From: Paulinella micropora
Taxonomy: Eukaryota; Cercozoa; Imbricatea; Euglyphida
Assembly: GCA_009731375.1 (NCBI GenBank)
Contig: BJOX01000079.1
Span: forward strand, 1,051,877 to 1,115,876
Direction of reading: 5' to 3'
DNA length: 64,000 nucleotides
In this document: positions 45,330 to 56,366 of the stretch, piece after piece
How the letters are laid out: each line of letters opens with the position of its first letter
Position numbering within the stretch: position 1 is the stretch's first letter
Made by a program: the position numbers and the translations under genes
Notes under the pieces: generated by a model
Seen by the model: the letters and a program-made list of their open reading frames with translations, nothing else
Databases searched by the model: none
What the model was told of the DNA's origin: nothing

Positions 45330-48300
45330 ATATGTGACCCCGTCGCGGCGATAAAGCGCGGCAACCAAACCTTTCTCCTTTTTCTTCTTGGGCTGACAAC
45401 CCTGGCTTAAACGAAGAGGCTTGTTTCCCCTAAGTTAAGCCGTAAGTTACAAAAACTACATGCGAAAACCTACCGACGCACCGCTATTCCCTGCTCTGCA
45501 CCGCCTGAACCCCCTGGAGAAGATTTTGCTCATGTTCACCCTTACGAAGACCTTTCGGGCCTCCTCGAAAAGAAGAGCCCAAAAGCGCACGTCCATCCGG
45601 ACTACAAGTCGCAACCCGGCATTATCAACCTGGATTCCACCCACTGTGTTGACGCCGAGACATACTCCCATTTCGTCCATCGGACAAGAAGTGCCCCGAA
45701 AGAACCAACCGAAAGAAGAAAACGCCTGGTATTGCCATCAACACCAAGCGAATGGAAAGGCATTGAAGAAGAACTCCAATCCGCACTCCCTCTCATCCTC
45801 CCCTCCTCTCTCATCAAATGCCTGTCATGTGACGAAGCAGTAGCGAAATTTGAAAGATATCTCTACGACTTCATATCACAACGGGTAACAAAAACACAAG
45901 AACAAACTCATGAGCGAAAAAACCGCCACGTAATCCGGCTCCAAACAGAACTCACGCAGAACCGACAACAAAAACTGATCCAAAAGAGACATCTGCGAGA
46001 TCTCAAAAGGGCAGGTTCAATTCCAGCTGCTGTTGCAAAAAGCCTGCAAAAAACTTGGCGAGTATTATTGAAGACCGGTAACCGCCTCCGCCGTCGTCTC
46101 AAGGAAGCAACTTTAAGCTCCGCTCAACGACAAGCAAATACACGCTTCCGAACTGACCCTCATAAGTTTGCCAAAAATCTGTTTCATCCCCCCTCAACCC
46201 AAACCACTTCCTCCCTATCCAAAGAAAACTGTGACTCCTACTTTCCCAACCTATACAAAGACGCTAATCGTGAACAAACCTACGTGCCCTTACCTGAAAT
46301 GAATCGCCCGCCTCTACCAACTGTCCCCTTTGACCTCAAGCCACCGTCCTTCTTGGAAACCAAAAGATCTGTGTTTGCCAAGCGTAATGGTGCAGCCCCT
46401 GGCAGAGATGGTATTAGCTACCTTGTTTACAAGAGACTTCCCACCGCTTTACTTTTCTTACACAAACTCATTGTCAAGTGTTGGACAACGGATGTAGCTA
46501 ATAGCTGGGCCCAAGCTGCTATCTCCCTCCTTCATAAGGACGGCGATCCACTTCAGGCCTCAAACTATCGTCCGATTGCTCTGACAAGCTGCTCGGGTAA
46601 GGTATTTTTCTCTTTGTGGTCAAAACGCCTAGAGAGTTTTTTGCTAGATAACAAGTACTTTGACAGAGCAAAACAAAAAGGTTTCCTCCGTAACGTTGCA
46701 GGATGCCCCGAGCACATTGCTACTACAAAAGCTACCATCAGAAATGCAAAAGATCACTATCGCCAACTGGTCATAGCATGGATTGACCTACAAAACGCTT
46801 TTGGAAGCGTAAACCACAACTTGATCCAGTTCGCTCTCTGGTGGTACCACGTGCCCCCTATGTTTGCTCGCATAATCTTTTTATACTACGAACTCTTAGT
46901 AGCCACAATCGAAGGGAAAGATTGGTCATCAGAACCCTTTGTTTTTGCTGTTGGCGTTTTTCAAGGATGCTGCATTTCTCCTCTCCTTTTCAACATAGTT
47001 TTCAACCTACTCCTTGACCTCCTATCATCCTTGACCAAAAACAACGGTTATCATTTCAAGCATAAGACCTCAACAGATGAAGTCATCGTGCACGAAGCTG
47101 CTTATGCTGACGACCTCAAACTACACTGCCGATCCCCGAAACACTGTCAATCGTCCATCAACATGATTGACAAATTTCTGTCATGGTCCAGAACAATGGC
47201 CGCGAAACCGCCCAAATGCAAAAGCCTTGCTTTCAAATACTGGACTAAAGCCGACGACTATAAGGGTCTCAAACGATTATTGCCGATCTCGTTCCCACCC
47301 TTCGACCCCGCCCTTACTATTACTGGCAAACCGATTGACTTCATCGCTGACAAGCCTTTCAAAGACCTCGGATGGATTGTCTACCATGACCTCAGCGAAA
47401 ACGAACAACGTGCAGCAATCCAAAAGAAGTTCATTCTTTCTATGCAAGCCATCGATAGCTGCTCGATCAATGGCTTTATGAAATTTTGGCTATACCAGCA
47501 CTACGCTGTCCAGTCACTTGCCTGGCCATTTCTCATTTATGACCTCTGCTTATCTTTCGCCAAAACCCTTGAGAAAATTGCGACCCGCTTCCTCAAAAAA
47601 TGGGCCAATATCTACAAAAGAGCTCTGGTCTCTTGCCTTTACCGCCCACGCTCGAAATTCGGTCTACAGCTCCAATCCATCGTCTCTTTTTACCAGCGAC
47701 TTCAAATCAACCGTGCTCAAATGCTGAAGTACTGCCCAGATAAACACCTCTCGTCCATTTATGCGATGAACCTGACGAAACACGAAACATTTCGAACTAT
47801 CTGGAAACCAGAGCCTGTGCTCGAAAAGCTTGAGGCACAAGTTGATTTTGAATTCAAACATCGAGGCCAATCCGATCATCTCGGACTTGGCCATGGTCGC
47901 TACCCAAAAGAACATTCCATCACAGACCGCAAAGACAGGGTTTTAGAATTAGCTGCTGAGACAATACTTGAGACAACCACAGTGCATGACATGGACAAAG
48001 CCATGCAAGGGTGCTTCCTTCGTTTTGAAGACGCATGCCCCTTCGACCTCTCCTGGGCTCGCCTCATCGGAACCCGTAATCCCCGTTTAATCTCTTGGGT
48101 CATCAACGCAAGCACAAACTCGGTTATTACCCCCGACCTTAGACGTCTGTGGGGAATCATTCCCAACAACAAGTGTGCCCTCTGTTCTGGTCAAGCACAT
48201 CTATGCCACATCCTCTCCGGTTGCCATGTTGCCCTCAAACAAGGCCGCTATACCTGGCGTCATGACTCTGTGCTCTGCACTATTGAAGCTCCCCTTCAAA

Positions 48301-49190
48301 AACACATCGAGAGCCATAACAAACGCTCCCCTATAGACCAAAATGAATCAAAGTCTATGTTTGTGAAAGAGGGCGAGCAGAAGCCTAAGAGACAGTCATT
48401 TCATCGACCATCCCTGCTTGACACTGCAAACGATTGGCAACTCCAAACCCAATACACCGGTTCTGAGCAAGCCTTTCCTGTCCACATTTGTGTCACTGAC
48501 CTCCGCCCCGATATCGTTGTCTGGTCACTGTCTACCAAGATATGTATTCTGATCGAGCTAACGTGCCCGGTCGAGGAAAACATCCTTGACGCACGAGCCT
48601 ACAAGACCAACCGATACAACAAGCTCAAATCTCAAATCGAGGACAACGGATGGACCTGCCACCTTCGACCAATCGAATGCGGGGCTCGCGGCATGGTATC
48701 GTTCTCTGTTCATCGATGTTTCCGCGCCTTGGGTTTTTCCCATCCCCAATCCAAATCCCTTTGCTTCAAGCTATCCTCCTGCGTAGCTCGTTGCTCTTTT
48801 GCGATTTATCGCTCCTGTGCAGTCAAAAATTGGACTAATCTTCCTCTAGTCCGTATTGGTGACTGCATTCCATCATAGCCGTCCAGTGTTGCATAGCCCG
48901 GGCTAGGTCCCTGCGGGGGTTTAGGCCTCATACAATGTCATCATTGTAGCTTGCGCAAGCTTACGGTGCTCAAAACACTTGGACTAACGGCTTCCTTTTC
49001 TTTCTCTTCTTCCTTATCCTCCCACTCTCCATTCCTAGATTGCCTTTTTCTTCAACGTCCTTCCTCCTCTTCTTTTTCCAGAACACAGTCTACCCGTGAT
49101 TCCCATCCCGGACACATGCACAGTACACAAATTATTGTTTGATGTGAAACTGCGTTCCTTTGCAAGGACTACATTCCTTTGCGACATCTC
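45330..49190 (+). mobile_element. Full-length non-LTR retrotransposon with restriction-like endonuclease
   Basis: This element of about 3.86 kb has an 80-bp 5' leader, one long frame (45411-48878) and a 312-bp 3' UTR. The UTR is present in truncated form at 2469, 27451, 28741, 45106 and 45272. No poly(A) tail or target-site duplication is evident; the 3' end is GCGACATCTC followed by TATC repeats. The protein order (RT, CCHC, RLE) is that of early-branching LINE groups such as R2, R4/Dong, CRE and NeSL. R4/Dong elements are known to insert in TAA microsatellites, which makes a TATC-targeted relative plausible. I cannot assign the clade without a tree. Confidence 0.88.
45411..48878 (+). CDS. 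LINE polyprotein: reverse transcriptase plus restriction-like endonuclease
   Basis: The frame is open from the codon after a TAA at 45408 to TAG at 48876, 1155 codons. No in-frame ATG occurs before 46299, yet the upstream 296 codons look coding, so initiation is non-AUG or the true start is lost. RT landmarks are NGAAPGRDG (residues about 326-334), DLQNAFGSVNH with the first catalytic Asp at 459, GVFQGCCISPLLFN, and YADD at 565-568. A CCHC knuckle (C922, C925, H933, C938) is followed by GRYTWRHDSVL. The endonuclease shows P1033-D1034, E1049 in IELTCPVEEN, and K1065 before RY, the PD-E-K signature of restriction-like nucleases. The N-terminal zinc fingers usual in R2 are not seen. With no stop or frameshift over 1155 codons, the copy could be recently active. 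Expected role: nick the target and prime cDNA synthesis there. Confidence 0.9.
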   Translation, partial: TKRLVSPKLSRKLQKLHAKTYRRTAIPCSAPPEPPGEDFAHVHPYEDLSGLLEKKSPKAHVHPDYKSQPGIINLDSTHCVDAETYSHFVHRTRSAPKEPTERRKRLVLPSTPSEWKGIEEELQSALPLILPSSLIKCLSCDEAVAKFERYLYDFISQRVTKTQEQTHERKNRHVIRLQTELTQNRQQKLIQKRHLRDLKRAGSIPAAVAKSLQKTWRVLLKTGNRLRRRLKEATLSSAQRQANTRFRTDPHKFAKNLFHPPSTQTTSSLSKENCDSYFPNLYKDANREQTYVPLPEMNRPPLPTVPFDLKPPSFLETKRSVFAKRNGAAPGRDGISYLVYKRLPTALLFLHKLIVKCWTTDVANSWAQAAISLLHKDGDPLQASNYRPIALTSCSGKVFFSLWSKRLESFLLDNKYFDRAKQKGFLRNVAGCPEHIATTKATIRNAKDHYRQLVIAWIDLQNAFGSVNHNLIQFALWWYHVPPMFARIIFLYYELLVATIEGKDWSSEPFVFAVGVFQGCCISPLLFNIVFNLLLDLLSSLTKNNGYHFKHKTSTDEVIVHEAAYADDLKLHCRSPKHCQSSINMIDKFLSWSRTMAAKPPKCKSLAFKYWTKADDYKGLKRLLPISFPPFDPALTITGKPIDFIADKPFKDLGWIVYHDLSENEQRAAIQKKFILSMQAIDSCSINGFMKFWLYQHYAVQSLAWPFLIYDLCLSFAKTLEKIATRFLKKWANIYKRALVSCLYRPRSKFGLQLQSIVSFYQRLQINRAQMLKYCPDKHLSSIYAMNLTKHETFRTIWKPEPVLEKLEAQVDFEFKHRGQSDHLGLGHGRYPKEHSITDRKDRVLELAAETILETTTVHDMDKAMQGCFLRFEDACPFDLSWARLIGTRNPRLISWVINASTNSVITPDLRRLWGIIPNNKCALCSGQAHLCHILSGCHVALKQGRYTWRHDSVLCTIEAPLQKHIESHNKRSPIDQNESKSMFVKEGEQKPKRQSFHRPSLLDTANDWQLQTQYTGSEQAFPVHICVTDLRPDIVVWSLSTKICILIELTCPVEENILDARAYKTNRYNKLKSQIEDNGWTCHLRPIECGARGMVSFSVHRCFRALGFSHPQSKSLCFKLSSCVARCSFAIYRSCAVKNWTNLPLVRIGDCIPS

Positions 49191-49224
<34 letters not shown>

Positions 49225-49268
49225 TTATGTCTATCTATCTATCTATATCTATCTATGTATTTCTACCC

Positions 49269-49325
<57 letters not shown>

Positions 49326-49431
49326 ATCTATCAGACTGCATACTCCCGCGCGCTGCCTGCTCACCTCCGGGTAACTGGGTGGAACGGATGCCTATGTCCT
49401 CGGATATGCAGTGCTGATAGACCAAACATAG

Positions 49432-49485
<54 letters not shown>

Positions 49486-49635
49486 GTCTAACTATCTATC
49501 ATGAATATATCTATCCATCCATAAGGTGAGGCACATTGTATTTCAAGTAACCGTGTGCGTTAGGTTCTGTCCTGAACGCTCAATTGCCAGAACAAACACA
49601 CACACACACAGACACACAGAGAGAGAGAGAGAGAG

Positions 49636-49707
<72 letters not shown>

Positions 49708-49744
49708 GATTTCCCACCCTGCAAGGTCTGTGTTGGCCAAAAAT
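49191..49744. repeat. TATC, GA and GATA tracts with unique strips
   Basis: It is co-linear with 28792-29419 of unit B: TATC to 49332, unique strip to 49430, TATC to 49499, unique strip, CA/GA (49594-49637) and GATA (49638-49708). Confidence 0.85.
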
Positions 49745-50510
49745 CACCTTCTAAATCTCTCTAGTTCAAACCAGTCGTGATGCGACTCTTGCCAAAAACT
49801 GAGGAATTTCGGCGGTCAGGACACTGCCCTCACGCAAAGATTTGCTCAAATTTCGAAAAAACCACATCGGCGTCGAGGACGAGTCTGGGGCTTGGCGTCC
49901 TGCAAGTCTCAGCTCCCAACTCCTCCTGGCGTCCACAAACCGTCAGTTCTTCCCACAGCTTTCCCGGGGTATGCCCACCAGGAGGAGTTGGCAGCCCGTG
50001 CTTGCAGGCTTCCAAGCCCCCGACTCGTCGCTGACAATGGCACGGGATTTTCGAAATTCATGCAAGTATGTGCGTTAGGGGAGTGTCCTGAATGCCTTAT
50101 TTGCTCGGTTTTTGGCGATACTCACAAGTCGACTAGTTTGCGGGGTCTCTATTTTAGGGAACCGGGTACATTTTGGTAATCAAGCGATCAGGAGAGAGGC
50201 TAACGCACGCATTTGGTTGACACGGTGTGCGTCTCACCCTTTTCAATCCAGTATTTGCCAAACGTCGCTTATAACTCTTTCTAGTTGTCTCTAACTTTCT
50301 AGTTGTCTCTAATGAGTCATTATGCGAATATGGCCGAAAATCGAGGAATGCTGGGGGTCAGCCCTCTCGCAAATATTTGCTTGAATTCCGTTGTCGACGA
50401 GTTTGAGCCTGGCCGCCCTGCATTTGAGCGCCCAACTCCTTCTGGCGGTCACACACTGTCGGTTCGTCCCACAGCCTTCAGAAAATATGAAATGCATTCT
50501 CTGTTTCTCC
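49745..50510. repeat. Element X cluster: direct, inverted and direct copies, unit A
   Basis: The left arm (about 49775-49930) pairs with the right arm (about 49977-50130) as an imperfect inverted repeat of roughly 155-bp arms around a loop containing CCCACAGCTTTCCCGGGG. A third direct copy lies at about 50313-50490. Unit C has only one direct copy (7540-7805), so the inverted and second direct copies were added before A and B separated. Confidence 0.65.
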
Positions 50511-50553
50511 TGGGCTGCCGCAATCCCTTTCCCCCTTTCTTCCTCATGCTTAC

Positions 50554-50652
50554 GATCATTTTGGTCTCGGTGTTTGCACCGGCCGCCAGCAGCGCCTGTG
50601 CCACGGTGGTGTGCCCTCCCAGCCCAGCGTAGTGCAGCGCCGTTATGCCCCA
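50554..50652 (-). CDS. Ankyrin gene unit A, exon 3 (ankyrin repeat)
   Basis: This 99-nt phase-0 exon, acceptor GCAATGTCAG and donor GTAAGC, encodes WGITALHYAGLGGHTTVAQ, then ALLAAGANTETKMI. It is one ankyrin repeat with TALHYA, GHTTVAQALLAAGAN. The usual Asp/Asn-Gly start is Trp-Gly here. Confidence 0.85.
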
Positions 50653-51539
<887 letters not shown>

Positions 51540-52074
51540 GGAGAAGAAGAATGAGGAAAACCAAGGGAAACGAGAAAGGAGAAAGAAGACAGGAGAAAGA
51601 AGACAGAAGAAAGAAAGAAAGAAGAAAGAAAGAAGAAGAAAGAAGAAGAAGAAAGAAGAAAGAAGAAAGAAGAAAGAAGAAAGAAGAAAGAAGAAAGAAG
51701 AAGGAAGAAGAAGAAGGAAGAAGGAAGAAGGAAGAAGGAAGAAGGAAGAAGGAAGAAGAAGAAAGGAGAAAGGGGAAAGAAGAAAGAAGAAGAAAGAAGA
51801 AGAAAGAAGAAGAAAGAAGAAGAAAGAAGAAGAAAGAAGAAGAAAGAAGAAAGAAGAAGAAAGAAGAAGAAGAAAGAAGAAGAAGAAGAAGAAGAAGAAG
51901 AAGAAGAAGAAGAAGAAGAAGAAGAAGAAGAAGAAGAAGAAGAAANNNNNNNNNNTGAAGAAGAAGAAGAAGATGAAGAAGAAGAAGAAGAAGAAGAAGA
52001 AGAAGAAGAAGAAGGTGAAGAAGTAGATGAAGAAGAAGAAGAAGAAGAAGAAGAAGAAGAAGAAGAAGAAGAAG

Positions 52075-52106
<32 letters not shown>

Positions 52107-52124
52107 GTAGTAGTAGTAGTAGTG

Positions 52125-52169
<45 letters not shown>

Positions 52170-52194
52170 AAAGTGGTGGTGGTGGTGGTGGTAT

Positions 52195-52272
<78 letters not shown>

Positions 52273-52275
52273 CAA
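51540..52275. repeat. (GAA)n polypurine and (TAG)n tracts with a 10-base gap
   Basis: GAAA, GAA and GGAA repeats (51545-52104, gap at 51946-51955) are followed by TAG and TGG repeats (52105-52273). The layout repeats that of 31010-32550 in unit B. Confidence 0.93.
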
Positions 52276-52436
52276 CACTAGTGCATGAATATTGGTATAA
52301 GTTAATGCATGTATGAGACAAGTATGCTGAGCAAATCGTGTTGGCAAGTAGCTGTGTGGCCAGACGCGTCAAGGCCCGTCTTTCCAGGCTGGTCTATCTA
52401 CAGCTTTGCCTGTCTCTTGTCTCTCCTCGCATTCAC

Positions 52437-52535
52437 CTGGTCTTTGGACTCTACGGGCACGTTCTGGGCCAGGAGCGCCTGAACGCGGTCAAGTTGGCCG
52501 TCCTTCGTCGCCTGGATGAAGTCGTCGCTCGACAT
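52437..52535 (-). CDS. Ankyrin gene unit A, exon 1 (start exon)
   Basis: A true ATG at 52535 (minus) begins MSSDDFIQATKDGQLDRVQ, then ALLAQNVPVESKDQ, ending at donor GTGAAT. It is 99 nt, phase 0, and 32 of 33 residues match unit B. The first helix pair is an N-terminal ankyrin cap. No signal peptide is seen, so a cytosolic or nuclear protein is likely. Confidence 0.85.
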
Positions 52536-52559
52536 AGCTGACCAGACACAAGTGGAGCC

Positions 52560-52590
<31 letters not shown>

Positions 52591-53224
52591 GTGTTGTTAT
52601 GTTATGTTATAATATGTTATGTTATGTTATGTTACGTTGGCATGTATGTACGTCAGTAAGCAAGTAAGCAAGTACGTAAGTAAGTAAGTAAGTAAGTGAG
52701 TAAGTGAGTAAGTATATCAGTGAGTAAGTAAGTATGTAGGTAAGTAAGAAGTCAGTAAGTAAGTAAGTAAGTAATTCAGCAAAAAGTTCACCATGTGGGT
52801 ATGTATGTATGTATGTATGTATGTATGTATGTATGTATGTATGTATGTGCGTGTATATGAAAATAAGTCATTAAGTAAGTAGGTACGTAAGTAAGTAAGT
52901 GTGTAAGTATGTAAGTGTGTAAGTGTATGCAAGTGTATGTAAGTAAGTAAGTATGTAAGTATGTATGTATGTATGTATGTATGTATGTATGTATGTATGT
53001 ATGTATGTATGTATGTATGTATGTATGTATGTATGGCATGCATGCATGCGTGTATGCATGTATGTATGTATGTATGTATGTATGTATGTATGTATGTGTG
53101 TATGTGTGTATGTACATATGTATGTACATATGTATGTACATATGTATGTACATATGTATCTATGTATGTATCTATGTATGTATCTATGTATGTATGTATG
53201 TATCTATGTATGTATGTATGTATG

Positions 53225-53271
<47 letters not shown>

Positions 53272-53890
53272 GTATGTATGTAAGTAAGTCAGTAAAGTGT
53301 TTTTATGTCATGTTATCTTATGTCATGTTATGTTATTTTATGTTATGTTATCTTATGTCATATGTTATGTTATGTTATGTTATGAATGTTGGTGTGTACG
53401 TAAGTGAGCAAGTAAGTAAGTAAGTAAGTAAGTGTGTAGGTATATCAGTGAGCAAGTCAGTAAGTAAGTTAGTAAGCAAATAAGTAATTCTGCAGAAGGT
53501 TCACCATGCATTTATGTATGTATGTTTATGTGTTATGTATGTATGTATATATATGCATGTATGTATGTATGTTGTATGTTGTATGTATGTATGCATGTAT
53601 GAATGTATGAATGTATGTATGTACGTATGTATGTATGTGTGTATGTATGTATGTATGTATGTATGTATGTATGTATGTATATTTGTATGTACGTATATTT
53701 GTATGTATGTATGTATGTATGTATGTATGTGATGTATGTATGTGATGTATGTATGAGTGTGTGCATGAAAATAAGTTATCAAGTAAGTAACTAAAGTTAG
53801 AAAGTAAGTAAGTAAGTAAGTATGTATGTATGTATGTATGTATGAAAGTAAGTAAGTAAGTAAGTAAGCGAGTAAATAAGTAAGTAAGTC
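52560..53890. repeat. GTAA, TTATG and TATG arrays upstream of unit A
   Basis: The arrays match those upstream of unit B exon 1 (32842-33500). TGCAAAAAGTTCACCATG-type modules lie near 52771 and 53487. No promoter motif is recognisable. Confidence 0.92.
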
Positions 53891-53893
53891 AGT

Positions 53894-53941
<48 letters not shown>

Positions 53942-54009
53942 AAAGAAACAAAAGAAAGAAAGGAAAGAAAAGACAGGAAAGAAAGGAAAGGAAAGAAAGA
54001 CAGAAAGGA

Positions 54010-54073
<64 letters not shown>

Positions 54074-54359
54074 ACGAAAGAAAGAACGAAAGAAAGAAAG
54101 AACAAGAAAGAAAGAAAGAAAAAAGGAAGAAAAAGAAAGAAAGAAAAAGAAAGAAAGAAAAAGAAAGAAAAAAAAAGAAAGAAAGAAAAAGAAAGAAAGA
54201 AAAAGAAAGAAAGAAAAAGAAAGAAAGAAAAAGAAAGAAAGAAAAAGAAAGAAAGAAAAAGAAAGAAAAAGAAAGAAAGAAAGAAAAAGAAAGAAAGAAA
54301 AAGAAAGAAAGAAAAAGAAAGAAAGAAAGAAAAGAAAGAAAGAAAAAGAAAGAAAGAAA

Positions 54360-54391
<32 letters not shown>

Positions 54392-54533
54392 GAAAGAAAG
54401 AAAGAAAGAGAAAGAAAGAAAGAGAAAGAAAGAAAGAGAAAGAAAGAAAGAGAAAGAAAGAAAGAGAAAAAAAGAAAAAGAAAGAAAGAAAAAGAAAGAA
54501 AGAAAAAGAAAGAAAGAAAAAGGAAGAAAGAAA

Positions 54534-54569
<36 letters not shown>

Positions 54570-55946
54570 AAAAGAAAGAAAGAAAAAGAAAGAAAGAAAA
54601 AGAAAGAAAGAAAGAAAGAAAAAGAAAGAAAGAAAGAAAGAAAAAGAAAGAAAAAGAAAGAAAGAAAAAGAAAGAAAGAAAAAGAAAGAAAGAAAAAGAA
54701 AGAAAGAAAAAGAAAGAAAGAAAAAGAAAGAAAGAAAAAGAAAGAAAGAAAAAGAAAGAAAGAAAGAAAAAGAAAGAAAGAAAGAAAAAGAAAGAAGAAG
54801 AAAGAAAGAAGAAGAAAGAAAAGAAGAAGAAAGAAGAAAGAAGGAAGAAGAAAGAAGGAAGATGGAAGAAGGAAGATGGAAGAAGGAAGATGGAAGAAGG
54901 AAGATGGAAGAAGGAAGATGGAAGAAGGAAGATGGAAGAAGGAAGATGGAAGAAAGATGGGAGAAGGAAGATGGAAGAAGGAAGATGGAAGAAGGAAGAT
55001 GGAAGAAGGAAGATGGAAGAAGAAGATGGAAGAAGAAAGAAGAAGAAAGAAGACGAAAGAAGACGAAAGAAGAAGAAAGAAGAAGAAAGAAGAAGAAAGA
55101 AGAAGAAAGAAGAAGAAAGAAGAAGAAAGAAGAAGAAGAAAGAAGAAGAAAGAAGAAGAAAGAAGAAGAAAGAAGAAGAAAAAGAAGAAGAAGAAGAAGA
55201 AGAAGAAGAAGAAGAAGAAGAAGAAGAAGAAGAAGAAGAAGAAGAATAAGACGAATAAGACGAAGAAGAAGAAGAAGACGAAGACGAAGACGAAGAAGAC
55301 GAAGAAGACGAAGAAGACGAAGAAGAAGAAGAAGAAGAAGAAGAAGAAGAAGAAGAAGAAGAAGAAGAAGAAGAAGAAGAAGAAGAAGAAGAAGAAGAAG
55401 AAGAAGAACTCGAACTCGAACTCGAACTCGAAGAAGAAGAAGAAGAAGAAGAAGAAGAAGAAGAAGAAGAAGAAGAAGAAGAAGAAGAAGAAGAAGAAGA
55501 AGAAGAAGAAGAAGAAGAAGAAGAAGAAGAAGAAGAAGAAGAAGAAGAAGAAGAAGAAGAAGAAGAGGAAGAAAAGGAAGAAAAGGAAGAAGAGGAAGAA
55601 GAGGAAGAGGAAGAGGAAGAGGAGGAAGAGGAAGAGGAGGAGGAAGAGGAGGGAGGAGGGAGGAGGGAGGAGGGAGGGGAAGAGGGAAGAGGGAAGAGGG
55701 AAGAGGGAGGAGGGAGGAGGGAGGAGGGAAGAGGGAAGAGGGAAGAGGGAAGAGGGAAGAGGGAAGAGGGAAGAGGGAAGAGGGAAGAGGGAAGAAGGAA
55801 GAAGGAAGAAGGAAGAAGGAAGAAGGAAGAAGGAAGAAGGAATAAGGAAGAAGAAAGAAGAAAGAAGAAAGAAGAAGAAAGAAAGAAGAAGAAAGAAGAA
55901 AGAAGAAAGAAAGAAAGAAAGAAAGAAAGCAAGCAAGCAAGCAAGC

Positions 55947-56002
<56 letters not shown>

Positions 56003-56171
56003 AGAAAGAAGAAAGAAGAAAGAAGAAAGAAGAAAGAAGAAGGAAGAAGGAAGAAGGAAGAAGGAAGAAGGAAGAAGAAAGAAGAAAGAAGAAGGAAGAA
56101 GGAAGAGGAAGAAGGAAGAAGGAAAAGAGGAGGAGGAGGAGGAGGAGGAGGAGGAGGAAAAGGAGGAGGAA
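53891..56171. repeat. 2.3-kb polypurine tract (GAAA, GAA, GGA)
   Basis: The plus strand is almost pure purine for about 2.28 kb, with very few pyrimidines (for example CTCGAACTCGAA near 55408, GATG variants at 54870-55030, CAAG at 55930). It passes from GAAA to GAA to GAGG units and ends at a gap. Long mirror-symmetric runs make triplex (H-DNA) formation likely. Frames through it are repeat translations. Confidence 0.97.
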
Positions 56172-56334
56172 NNNNNNNNNNNNNNNNNNNNNNNNNNNNN
56201 NNNNNNNNNNNNNNNNNNNNNNNNNNNNNNNNNNNNNNNNNNNNNNNNNNNNNNNNNNNNNNNNNNNNNNNNNNNNNNNNNNNNNNNNNNNNNNNNNNNN
56301 NNNNNNNNNNNNNNNNNNNNNNNNNNNNNNNNNN

Positions 56335-56364
<30 letters not shown>
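56172..56364. other. Assembly gap and C homopolymer
   Basis: There are 163 undetermined bases, then 30 C residues (56335-56364). This marks the switch from the repeat-rich ankyrin region to a more complex region and could be a scaffold join. Confidence 0.97.

Positions 56365-56366
<2 letters not shown>

Noticed and set aside
45460-45843. 127-codon plus-strand frame with a true ATG at the LINE 5' end
   Set aside because: It overlaps the main LINE frame, which looks more protein-like over the same interval. I treat it as a shadow, though an upstream ORF with frameshifting is not formally excluded.
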